The translations under genes and the position numbers were made by a program. DNA of 21,150 nucleotides from Candidatus Poseidoniaceae archaeon (GTDB taxonomy: Archaea; Thermoplasmatota; Poseidoniia; Poseidoniales; Poseidoniaceae), in the NCBI GenBank assembly GCA_028822955.1, contig JAPKCL010000021.1, forward strand, positions 1 to 21,150. The letters are read 5' to 3'. The notes beneath the pieces were generated by a model that saw only the letters and a list, made by a program, of their open reading frames with translations, was not told the origin of the DNA and ran no database searches. The stretch's first letter is position 1. Each line of letters begins with the position of its first letter. Shown here one piece after another: positions 15,007-21,150 of the stretch.

Positions 15007-16224
15007 TCAAATGTTTAATTTAGATTTGAATTCTTCCAAAAAAGGTCCCATTGATTGTATCAGGAGTGCTTCAGGATGGGTACGGATAACCAATCCATCA
15101 AGATACATGAGTGCTCGGATAATGGGGAAGGCTTCTTCTCCAAAATGAGCACCTGCATGTTCAACTGCCGCCCGAACTGTTCGCATCATAATACGAGTCA
15201 AACTTTGTTCTCCAACCGGTTTGAGTTCAAAATCATGATAAATCTCTTCCATTGTAGCATAATACTTTTCCAATTTCTTTTTCTTTGGAGGTAATTCAGT
15301 CATGGCAAGTAAAGCTGTGAACGCTTCATGACGCTCTTGTCGAGAAAGGTGGTCAAAGAAAGTAAACAATGAATGAGCCACATGTTGAGGCGCATGACAA
15401 ATAGCACCGTTATCAATAAATACAAACTTTCCATTCGAATCAACAATGCAGTTACCTGGATGCAAATCTCCATGGAACGTCCCGATGCCAAACAGATAGG
15501 CGCCGTGAATACGGAAAAATTGCAGCAAGAAATCCCAACTCAAAGACTTGGTTTCAATTCCTTCTTCAAGCGACATTCCTTCAATAAATTCTGAAACGAG
15601 TATATCTTGATTCGACAGTTCTGGGTAGTAGATGGGGAATCGGAGCAGCGACATATCAAAATCCTTTGAAACAGAAGTTTGTATCTCCTTTAATTCAGCA
15701 GCCCCTTTAATTTCATTACGAAGGTCAAGTTCACGCAACGTGTAGTCAGCAACGTGATTAATCAGTGCCATTGGATTACCGACTTTACGTAATTTAGGTG
15801 CGAAGATAAGGAATATACGCAACCATCTTCGCATACGAACGACTTCTTTTTTGAATTCGACTGCATTCGCTTGCTTGATGAATTTGATAACAACTTCTTC
15901 GCCTGTTTTCAAACGGCCACGGTGAACTTGCCCAACCGAGGCTGCCGCAAGTGGTTCATCGTCAATAAAATCAAACGCATCGGCGAAACCGGCTGGCGCT
16001 TTTGTGGCAATTGTTTCGTGGAGATTTTCTGATTCAATCGATGCAGCGTGTTGATACAGTTGTTGCAATTGACGACATTTCTCAACACCGAGTAAGTCTG
16101 GGCGTAAGGCGAAAATTTGAGCGAGTTTTACTGCGATAAGGCCCTGGCGTTGAATCCAGTCAAGATCTGCAGGTTTTTTGCGAAGTATCTGTCGCATGAA
16201 CCGAAAGAAAGTTAGCATTCGCAT
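15007..16224 (-). CDS. UbiB/ABC1/AarF-family atypical kinase
   Basis: Protein-kinase-like ATPase of the UbiB (ADCK/COQ8) family, whose members support isoprenoid-quinone synthesis or lipid handling. 405 residues. Seen: the family's KxGQ region near 33-36, here KLAQ (Gly to Ala), followed by RPDLL; the Ala-rich loop AAASVGQVH (93-101) in place of a glycine-rich loop; the VAIK-type lysine in EVVIKFIK; ELDLRNE; the catalytic HGDLHPGN; and FIDNG in place of the usual DFG. No membrane helix is clear. It sits in the photorepair operon between the TrmB-like regulator and the FAD oxidoreductase, 39 and 9 bases away. Substrate unknown. Confidence 0.9.
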   Translation of the reverse strand: MRMLTFFRFMRQILRKKPADLDWIQRQGLIAVKLAQIFALRPDLLGVEKCRQLQQLYQHAASIESENLHETIATKAPAGFADAFDFIDDEPLAAASVGQVHRGRLKTGEEVVIKFIKQANAVEFKKEVVRMRRWLRIFLIFAPKLRKVGNPMALINHVADYTLRELDLRNEIKGAAELKEIQTSVSKDFDMSLLRFPIYYPELSNQDILVSEFIEGMSLEEGIETKSLSWDFLLQFFRIHGAYLFGIGTFHGDLHPGNCIVDSNGKFVFIDNGAICHAPQHVAHSLFTFFDHLSRQERHEAFTALLAMTELPPKKKKLEKYYATMEEIYHDFELKPVGEQSLTRIMMRTVRAAVEHAGAHFGEEAFPIIRALMYLDGLVIRTHPEALLIQSMGPFLEEFKSKLNI

Positions 16225-16263
16225 AACTTCGGCTGTGAAGGAGAACTTATCAAAGAATGTTTT

Positions 16264-17667
16264 TCAATCTGCATCTTCATCGAGGTTATCCTCGATGAAA
16301 ATGAGGGTATAACGCCATGTTGGGCCGTCTGCGTCTTCAAAAGATTCTCGACGGATTCTCACGTTTCCAGTGGATGGATATCGAGACATTAACGCGCCTT
16401 CAATTATTCCATCATCGAGTTCCCAAAGAGGAAGTGAATTTGGATTGTCCATATCTTCTGGATGGGCAAGTTTGACGACAATGTGGAAGAAGGGGTCGCT
16501 GTCGTAATCTAATTCTCCCAAACCAGCATGCTCCCACCAATCCATAAGTTCGCTAAGGAATTCAACATGGCCTTCGATTTTCCTCAAACTAAACGTCAAT
16601 TCTTCACCGATACGTTGACCAATTTGACGCAACATTGTATTCATATCAATGCCAAGTTGCTTGAGGCTTTGCACAGTTCCACCTTGAAGTGCTGTTCGAG
16701 CTTGATTTATTTCTCGAGTTGATGCGAGGAATGATTTGGGATTGAAAGGTGTATCTGTTTCAGGTAATTCAGAATTCACTCCGAGAGCATCACGGAATTG
16801 GTCGAGGAATGAGCCCTGACCAATTGTTAGTCGAAGTGGATCGACGATTCGTTCTTCAGTAAATCGCTTTTTGGCACTTTCAAAATCAACTGCCTCATTC
16901 CAGATAGCTGAAATAAAATCAGAGTGGGAGGAGTTAAACACCTCTGAATGGATGACAAGAGCCGCATCGTCTCGTCCCCGACCAACCGGGTTCTCTTCAA
17001 CATGAAGGAATTGAATGACTTGACTTGTATCTTGAAGAACCCCCAGTGAACTAATTTCATCTGTGTGACGGACTTCAATCGACTCGTCGAGTTGGTCATA
17101 GAATCGGACTGTACGACGGTCGAGCTGAGCAATTACCGTCACAACAACCCCTCTTTGAGCCGCTGAATTTACTTCTTCAAGTCCAGATGAACGACAAAGG
17201 TGGAGGATTCCAAAACGCCCGAGTAGAAGGGTGAGACGTTCTTCAGCTTCATCAGCAAAATTCGCAATTTTCTTGTGAATATGCTCCCGCCCTTTGAGAA
17301 CCGCAAAGCGTGCATTCGTTTCATCTGAGTTCGATTGTTCACCTTTTTCATAATCAGGTTTTGCACCGGACATAAGTTTTTCAAAAGATTGACTGGTTCG
17401 GTCGATACGTTCTCTTTGGTCTTTAATCAAACGCTTGAATAAAACAGGTAAAGAAGAGCAGGAAAATCGCATTGGTCGGTCTGCAGTTACACTTACCAAG
17501 CCAATTTCAGTCAATCGGGAAAGTGAATTATATGCATCCAGTCGATTCGTACCGAGTTTTTTTGCCAATTCGCTTGCCTTGAGTTCTTTTGAAGATGAAA
17601 GGATTTCAACCGAGCGTGCTTCACGCTCAGAAAGTCCTGCATCTTGGAACAATTCTGCCCAGTTCAT
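16264..17667 (-). CDS. TrmB-like transcriptional regulator with long C-terminal extension
   Basis: 467 residues. Residues about 5-80 form a TrmB-type winged helix (LSEREARSVEILSSSKELKASEL, AYNSLSRLTEIGLVSV), followed by a predicted coiled-coil linker (LIKDQRERIDRTSQSFEKLM). Residues about 125-265 resemble the PLD-like effector domain of TrmB proteins (GREHIHKKIANFADEAEERL, GVVVTVIAQLD, DDAALVIHSEVFNS). The last 180 or so residues are acidic and not recognised. TrmB proteins usually sense sugars; the sugar-binding pocket is not evident here, and the position among photolyase, flavin and peroxiredoxin genes suggests another signal. ATG 17667 overlaps the peroxiredoxin stop as ATGA. Possible autoregulator of the operon (inference). 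Confidence 0.8.
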   Translation of the reverse strand: MNWAELFQDAGLSEREARSVEILSSSKELKASELAKKLGTNRLDAYNSLSRLTEIGLVSVTADRPMRFSCSSLPVLFKRLIKDQRERIDRTSQSFEKLMSGAKPDYEKGEQSNSDETNARFAVLKGREHIHKKIANFADEAEERLTLLLGRFGILHLCRSSGLEEVNSAAQRGVVVTVIAQLDRRTVRFYDQLDESIEVRHTDEISSLGVLQDTSQVIQFLHVEENPVGRGRDDAALVIHSEVFNSSHSDFISAIWNEAVDFESAKKRFTEERIVDPLRLTIGQGSFLDQFRDALGVNSELPETDTPFNPKSFLASTREINQARTALQGGTVQSLKQLGIDMNTMLRQIGQRIGEELTFSLRKIEGHVEFLSELMDWWEHAGLGELDYDSDPFFHIVVKLAHPEDMDNPNSLPLWELDDGIIEGALMSRYPSTGNVRIRRESFEDADGPTWRYTLIFIEDNLDEDAD

Positions 17668-18143
17668 TCAATTTTCCCCCCAGATGAAAGTGCACTGAAT
17701 GCATCAAGGATTCGTGCAACGTGCCGTCGTGGACGGAACAGCCAATCATAGCAATAGTGAACCGTTCGGTCTGGGCCGATAAGGAATGACGATTTAGTAG
17801 GGAAGATTCCAAGATGAAGTTGCACACCATAGGCGTTAGCAACTTCACGTTCAGGATCGCTCAAGAGTGAAAAAGGAAGGGAATGTTGGGATTTAAATCG
17901 GCGATGGTCTTCAAGTGTATCTTGACTGACACCGATTATTTCGACGGGGGGGGTGAGTGACTGGAAGAGATCATACTGTTCCTTGAATGTAAGACATCCG
18001 CGCTTGCATGTAGGTGAACCGTCTTTTGCATAGAAGAACAAAACTTTCCATTTACCGTCATAATCTGCTAGTGAAACCGTTTCATCAGTTGAAGACATTA
18101 AGGTAAAGTTTGGTGCCTTCTCACCTACTAATTGACTCCCCAT
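17664..18143 (-). CDS. Peroxiredoxin (AhpC/TSA, Bcp-like)
   Basis: Thiol peroxidase that reduces hydrogen peroxide or organic peroxides. 159 residues from ATG 18143, giving the typical start MGSQLVGEKAPNFTL; upstream in-frame ATGs (18167, 18251) only add non-conserved residues, and the latter lies inside ribA. Thioredoxin-fold motifs: WKVLFFYAKDGSPTCKRGCLTF, with the peroxidatic Cys in SPTC and a second Cys four residues later (Bcp usually has five). IIGVSQDTLEDHRRF, LPFSLLSDPEREVANAYGV and the PTKSSFLIGPDRTV block follow the family pattern. Reads into the TrmB-like gene by a four-base ATGA overlap and follows ribA by 35 bases. Likely role: protecting against photo-oxidative stress. Confidence 0.88.
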   Translation of the reverse strand: MGSQLVGEKAPNFTLMSSTDETVSLADYDGKWKVLFFYAKDGSPTCKRGCLTFKEQYDLFQSLTPPVEIIGVSQDTLEDHRRFKSQHSLPFSLLSDPEREVANAYGVQLHLGIFPTKSSFLIGPDRTVHYCYDWLFRPRRHVARILDAFSALSSGGKIE

Positions 18144-18178
18144 AACTACCCGTCGCTGATGTTGCATGTAAATTGGTA

Positions 18179-18790
18179 CTATGCCCGATCTGGAATGAGA
18201 TGCCCCATTCTCTTGGCTTTTGTAGTGAGGTAGTGGCTGTTTGTTTGGCAACGGCCAGTGATGTGAGGTAGGCGCTCTTCGACTGTAATGCCATTCGTGC
18301 GAAGACCTTCCACCTTGAGAGGATTGTTAGTCATGAGACGTACGTGTTCGACCCCGACTTTCTTCAACATGAGAGCACAGAAGTCGTATTCTCTTGCATC
18401 AGCCGGGAGGTTAAGAGCAAGATTGGCGTCAAGAGTGTCGAGTCCACGATCTTGGAGTGCATAGGCGCGGATTTTGGCTTCAAGTCCAATGCCCCTACCT
18501 TCTTGACGCATGTAGAGAATCGCTCCACACCCTTCTTGTTGAATGCGGGCCATCGATGCTTGGAGTTGAGGTCCACAATCACATTTTAGAGAACCAAATG
18601 CATCTCCTGTGAGACATTCTGAATGAATACGAACGAGAGGGGCTTTGGTAAGATTTGCAAGGCCGATGGATAGAAGAGCGTGCTCTGCACCTTGTGAATC
18701 AACAAAAACTCTGATCCTGAAATTCCCGTGTTCTGTAGGCAACACTGCATCTGATTGAACGTTCTGTGCAAGGATACCGTATTCCTTCAT
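18179..18790 (-). CDS. ribA: GTP cyclohydrolase II (riboflavin biosynthesis)
   Basis: Opens the imidazole ring of GTP to give 2,5-diamino-6-ribosylamino-4-pyrimidinone 5'-phosphate, the first step of riboflavin and hence FAD synthesis. 203 residues, close to E. coli RibA. Seen: the zinc-site signature HSECLTGDAFGSLKCDCG with all three cysteines, the GTP-binding YMRQEGRGIGLEAK, and LMTNNPLKVEGL. Not fused to RibB. Most archaea use GTP cyclohydrolase III (ArfA) instead, so a bacterial-type RibA suggests transfer; this is inference. ATG 18790 has a TATA box (minus-strand CTTTATATC) centred 26 bases upstream, so the mRNA is probably leaderless. First gene of the six-gene leftward operon that ends in an FAD-using photolyase. 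Confidence 0.95.
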   Translation of the reverse strand: MKEYGILAQNVQSDAVLPTEHGNFRIRVFVDSQGAEHALLSIGLANLTKAPLVRIHSECLTGDAFGSLKCDCGPQLQASMARIQQEGCGAILYMRQEGRGIGLEAKIRAYALQDRGLDTLDANLALNLPADAREYDFCALMLKKVGVEHVRLMTNNPLKVEGLRTNGITVEERLPHITGRCQTNSHYLTTKAKRMGHLIPDRA

Positions 18791-18811
18791 AAGAGTAGAT
18801 TAGGCAATTGA

Positions 18812-18820
18812 GATATAAAG
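18812..18820 (-). promoter_or_regulatory. TATA box of the leftward ribA-photolyase operon
   Basis: Minus-strand CTTTATATC centred at 18816, 26 bases from the ATG at 18790: the classic archaeal spacing for a leaderless transcript. Confidence 0.65.
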
Positions 18821-18855
18821 CAGTGTATCAAACCTTGAACATTCAGAAACACTTC

Positions 18856-18864
18856 TTTATAAAT
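18856..18864 (+). promoter_or_regulatory. TATA box of the rightward Nudix-photolyase operon
   Basis: TTTATAAAT centred at 18860, 26 bases before ATG 18886. It also settles the Nudix start, since an ATG at 18808 would lie upstream of this promoter. Confidence 0.65.
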
Positions 18865-18885
18865 CCAATCTCGACAACGGGAGCC

Positions 18886-19377
18886 ATGCACACCGTAGAA
18901 TGTGATGTTGGAGTTGCGGCAATTGTTCGCAAGGCTCGCAGCATTCTGCTTGTCAAGGAAGCACATGGGCGTTACAAGGGTTCATGGGGGCTTCCTAAAG
19001 GCTATATCAACAAAAATGAATTACCGAGTCATGCTGCTTTAAGGGAACTTGCAGAGGAATGTAATGTCGATGGAGTAATCATTGGTGTCCAAGCGATTCG
19101 TGAACGATTGTTAAACGAAGTCCCCGCAATATTCATTGCTTATCTGGTCGAATTACCGGGTGACCAAAAACCCGTACCAGGTGAAGAAGTATCCGAAACT
19201 CGATATGTCCACGCGGATGAATTCGAAGAACTGAATTGGATTAGTGATGCAATGCACTCAATGGCAGTTTCTGCTGTAAATTCCAATCAATCCCTTCAAA
19301 CTATTGATTACCAGCAACAACAAGGCCATCCTTACATGTTGCACACACTTTCCAAAACATGGGGGGGCGAAGCATGA
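18886..19377 (+). CDS. Nudix hydrolase
   Basis: Hydrolyses a nucleoside diphosphate linked to another moiety; the exact substrate cannot be told. About 163 residues. The Nudix box is seen as G(YINKN)E(LPSHAAL)RELAEECNV, matching GX5EX7REUXEEXGU except Asn for the second Gly, and is preceded by RYKGSWGLPKG. ATG 18886 is chosen over 18808 because the TATA box lies between them, and MHTVECDVGVAAIV begins at the first beta strand. It overlaps the class II photolyase start as ATGA. Near photolyases and ribA it might clean oxidised nucleotides or act on flavin or ADP-sugar compounds; that is inference. Confidence 0.88.
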   Translation: MHTVECDVGVAAIVRKARSILLVKEAHGRYKGSWGLPKGYINKNELPSHAALRELAEECNVDGVIIGVQAIRERLLNEVPAIFIAYLVELPGDQKPVPGEEVSETRYVHADEFEELNWISDAMHSMAVSAVNSNQSLQTIDYQQQQGHPYMLHTLSKTWGGEA

Positions 19378-20870
19378 ATCCGAGAATGGTTGATCGTGTT
19401 CGCTCTTGTAACCAAAAACCATTGTATTCCGAGGGGAAGTACATTCTCTACTGGATGATTGCCAACCGTCGGTTCAACTGTAATGCAGCATTGGAATATG
19501 CTGCTGAGATGGCTATTCAACATAATGTTCCTTTACTTGTATTAGAAGAAATTTCAACCAGTCATAAATTTTCAAATGACCGTATTTGCACCTTCATGGT
19601 GCAAGGTATGCTCGAGAATATACGGATTTTCAAAGACAATAACATTCGATATATCCCCTGGGTCGAAACTCCTTTGAGCGGCCACAAGGGTAAACTCCAC
19701 GACCTCTCTCAAGAGGCCGTGATGGTTATTACCGATGATTTCCCAACCTATTACCCTAAGAAAGCGGTACAATACGCAAGTAAAACAATCAATCGCCGAA
19801 TGGTGGCAGTTGACTCAAATGGTGTATTCCCTATGAGCTGGACCGATCGTGCCTACCCAACTGCACATGGGTTTCGTCGATTTGTCCATCTACGATTCGT
19901 TGAATGCATGGAGACATGGCCTCAATTCAATCCAATCCCAAAAGGTGAAAATCTATGGATAGAAGATGAACTCTTTGCCCAATTGTCCGCTGACTGGAAT
20001 CTCTCAGTTACTCCATTCGAATGGCTATGGCGGGTCGGAGAAAATGGTAGTTCTGGGCTTGAAGCACTATCAACAGTCGACATCGACCATACAATACCTG
20101 CCGTATCACAGTCCCGGGGAGGGCGCAGTACTGGTGTTCGTATGTTACACGAGTTCCTGTCGAACCGTTTGCACAGGTATGCAGATGACCGTAATGCTGT
20201 CAGTAACCCGGCAACAAGTGGACTTTCTCCATGGCTCCATTTTGGCCACATATCGACCATCGAAATCGTTCAAGAAATACTTCAATCAAATGGATGGGAC
20301 CCTGAAACTGTCCAAATGCCTCGAAAGGGTTCCCGTGAAGGGTGGTGGAATCTCGACCGAGCAGTAGAAGGGTTTCTCGACCAAATAATCACCTGGCGGG
20401 AACTTGGGTTCAACAATGCCTATCATATTCCTGGACACGACAAATATGAATCACTGCCAAATTGGGCTCAAACAACTCTGATGGAACATGCAAGTGATGA
20501 ACGTACTCAGTATACCTTCGAACAAATTAAAACGGCTGATACGCATGATGAAATTTGGAATGCTGCCCAACGTCAATTATTACGAGATGGTATTATTCAC
20601 AACTACTTACGAATGCTTTGGGGTAAGCGAATCCTCGAATGGTCACCATCTCCCCAAATTGCGGCAGAATGGATGATTCAACTCAATGACAGTTACGCTC
20701 TTGATGGTCGTGACCCAAATTCCTATACAGGTATTTTCTGGGTTCTTGGACGTCATGACAGAGCATGGGGGCCTGAAAGAGCGATTTTTGGTAAAATTCG
20801 TTATATGTCTTCAGCCAATACACGCCGCAAGTTTGATCTCAAACCGTACTTGCAAGAATTTCGCTACTGA
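19374..20870 (+). CDS. phr: Class II CPD photolyase
   Basis: Light-driven repair of cyclobutane pyrimidine dimers using FAD. 498 residues. Class II features: the N-terminal ILYWMIANRRFNCNAALEYA, the middle FVHLRFVE, the SGLSPWLHFGHIS helix, the EGFLDQIITWRELGFN block, and the highly conserved C-terminal YALDGRDPNSYTGIFWVLGRHDRAWGP region followed by IFGKIRYMSS. This differs entirely from the Fe-S photolyase in the divergent arm, so the cell probably repairs both major UV lesions. ATG 19374 overlaps the Nudix stop as ATGA, with a G-rich ribosome site (GGGGGGCG) just upstream; an in-frame ATG at 19359 is less likely. Confidence 0.95.
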   Translation: MNPRMVDRVRSCNQKPLYSEGKYILYWMIANRRFNCNAALEYAAEMAIQHNVPLLVLEEISTSHKFSNDRICTFMVQGMLENIRIFKDNNIRYIPWVETPLSGHKGKLHDLSQEAVMVITDDFPTYYPKKAVQYASKTINRRMVAVDSNGVFPMSWTDRAYPTAHGFRRFVHLRFVECMETWPQFNPIPKGENLWIEDELFAQLSADWNLSVTPFEWLWRVGENGSSGLEALSTVDIDHTIPAVSQSRGGRSTGVRMLHEFLSNRLHRYADDRNAVSNPATSGLSPWLHFGHISTIEIVQEILQSNGWDPETVQMPRKGSREGWWNLDRAVEGFLDQIITWRELGFNNAYHIPGHDKYESLPNWAQTTLMEHASDERTQYTFEQIKTADTHDEIWNAAQRQLLRDGIIHNYLRMLWGKRILEWSPSPQIAAEWMIQLNDSYALDGRDPNSYTGIFWVLGRHDRAWGPERAIFGKIRYMSSANTRRKFDLKPYLQEFRY

Positions 20871-20879
20871 GGTGAACAA

Positions 20880-21150
20880 ATGGAATATAAGCACACTACA
20901 CAGGTTGTAACCAATGTTGAAGATACATTCGATTGGCACGAGCGTAAGGGCGCTTTTCGCCGATTGATGCCGCCCTGGGAGAAGGCAGAACAAGTTGGAG
21001 AACTCTCATCATTAGAAAACGGCTCTCGCCTAACTTTCCAAATCCCACTAGGCCCAGTTAAAATGAAATGGATTGCTGAGCACTCAGGCTACAATCCACC
21101 TCATTCTTTTGAGGATACCATGATTAGTGGACCATTCAAAACCTGGCACC
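20880..21150 (+). CDS. SRPBCC-domain protein, N-terminal part (cut by window end)
   Basis: The first 90 codons are present. MEYKHTTQVVTNVEDTFDWH, then ERKGAFRRLMPPWEKAE and RLTFQIPLGPVKMKW, match the START/SRPBCC fold. The WHxRxGAFxRLxPPWE pattern is characteristic of SRPBCC domains found alone near photolyases or at the front of TIGR01777-type NAD-dependent epimerases; the window ends before this can be decided. GAGGTG at 20869-20874, overlapping the photolyase stop, is its ribosome site, so it belongs to the Nudix-photolyase operon. Likely binds a hydrophobic ligand; the ligand is unknown. Confidence 0.8.
   Translation, partial: MEYKHTTQVVTNVEDTFDWHERKGAFRRLMPPWEKAEQVGELSSLENGSRLTFQIPLGPVKMKWIAEHSGYNPPHSFEDTMISGPFKTWH

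Noticed and set aside
1..21150. CRISPR arrays, insertion sequences, tRNA or rRNA genes
   Set aside because: Reading through the window showed no regularly spaced repeats, no transposase-like product, no tRNA cloverleaf and no rRNA segment that I could support.

Overview
The window looks like a piece of a surface-ocean archaeal chromosome. Archaeal marks are an Orc1/Cdc6 initiator, an archaeal-type class I aldolase, a phosphopantetheine adenylyltransferase fused to the archaeal GTP-dependent dephospho-CoA kinase (DUF359 family), a TrmB-like regulator, and TATA boxes centred about 26 bases before start codons (leaderless promoters). Bacterial-looking genes are mixed in: nei, ribA, an Fe-S photolyase, an amine-oxidase-like flavoprotein and a UbiB-type kinase. 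Two different photolyases suggest life in sunlight. Together this fits Marine Group II / Poseidoniales, but that placement is inference, as no rRNA marker is present.

Left part (1-5740): the 3' part of an aldolase gene, then a small, apparently frameshifted reading frame. Leftward adenosylhomocysteinase and a small winged-helix (wHTH) protein follow. A 270-base intergenic region carries three copies of an 8-mer (two direct, one inverted) and an ORB-like dyad. It separates the small wHTH gene from a divergent 841-codon reading frame for an unrecognised wHTH protein.

Middle (5740-12115): a gene-free stretch rich in stem-loops that may be a non-coding RNA; the CoA-biosynthesis fusion gene; a membrane glycosyltransferase; a four-helix membrane protein; orc1/cdc6 with a possible origin upstream; an RNase Z-like metallo-hydrolase; and nei (endonuclease VIII).

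Right part (12117-21150): a divergent photorepair and flavin cluster. Leftward from 18790 run six packed genes: ribA (riboflavin synthesis), peroxiredoxin, TrmB-like regulator, UbiB-like kinase, FAD oxidoreductase and Fe-S (6-4)-type photolyase. Rightward from 18886 run a Nudix hydrolase, a class II CPD photolyase and the start of an SRPBCC-domain protein. The two arms share a 95-base promoter region with a TATA box for each direction. The cluster plausibly links light-driven DNA repair, flavin supply, peroxide defence and nucleotide-pool cleaning. This link is inferred from gene order and family knowledge.
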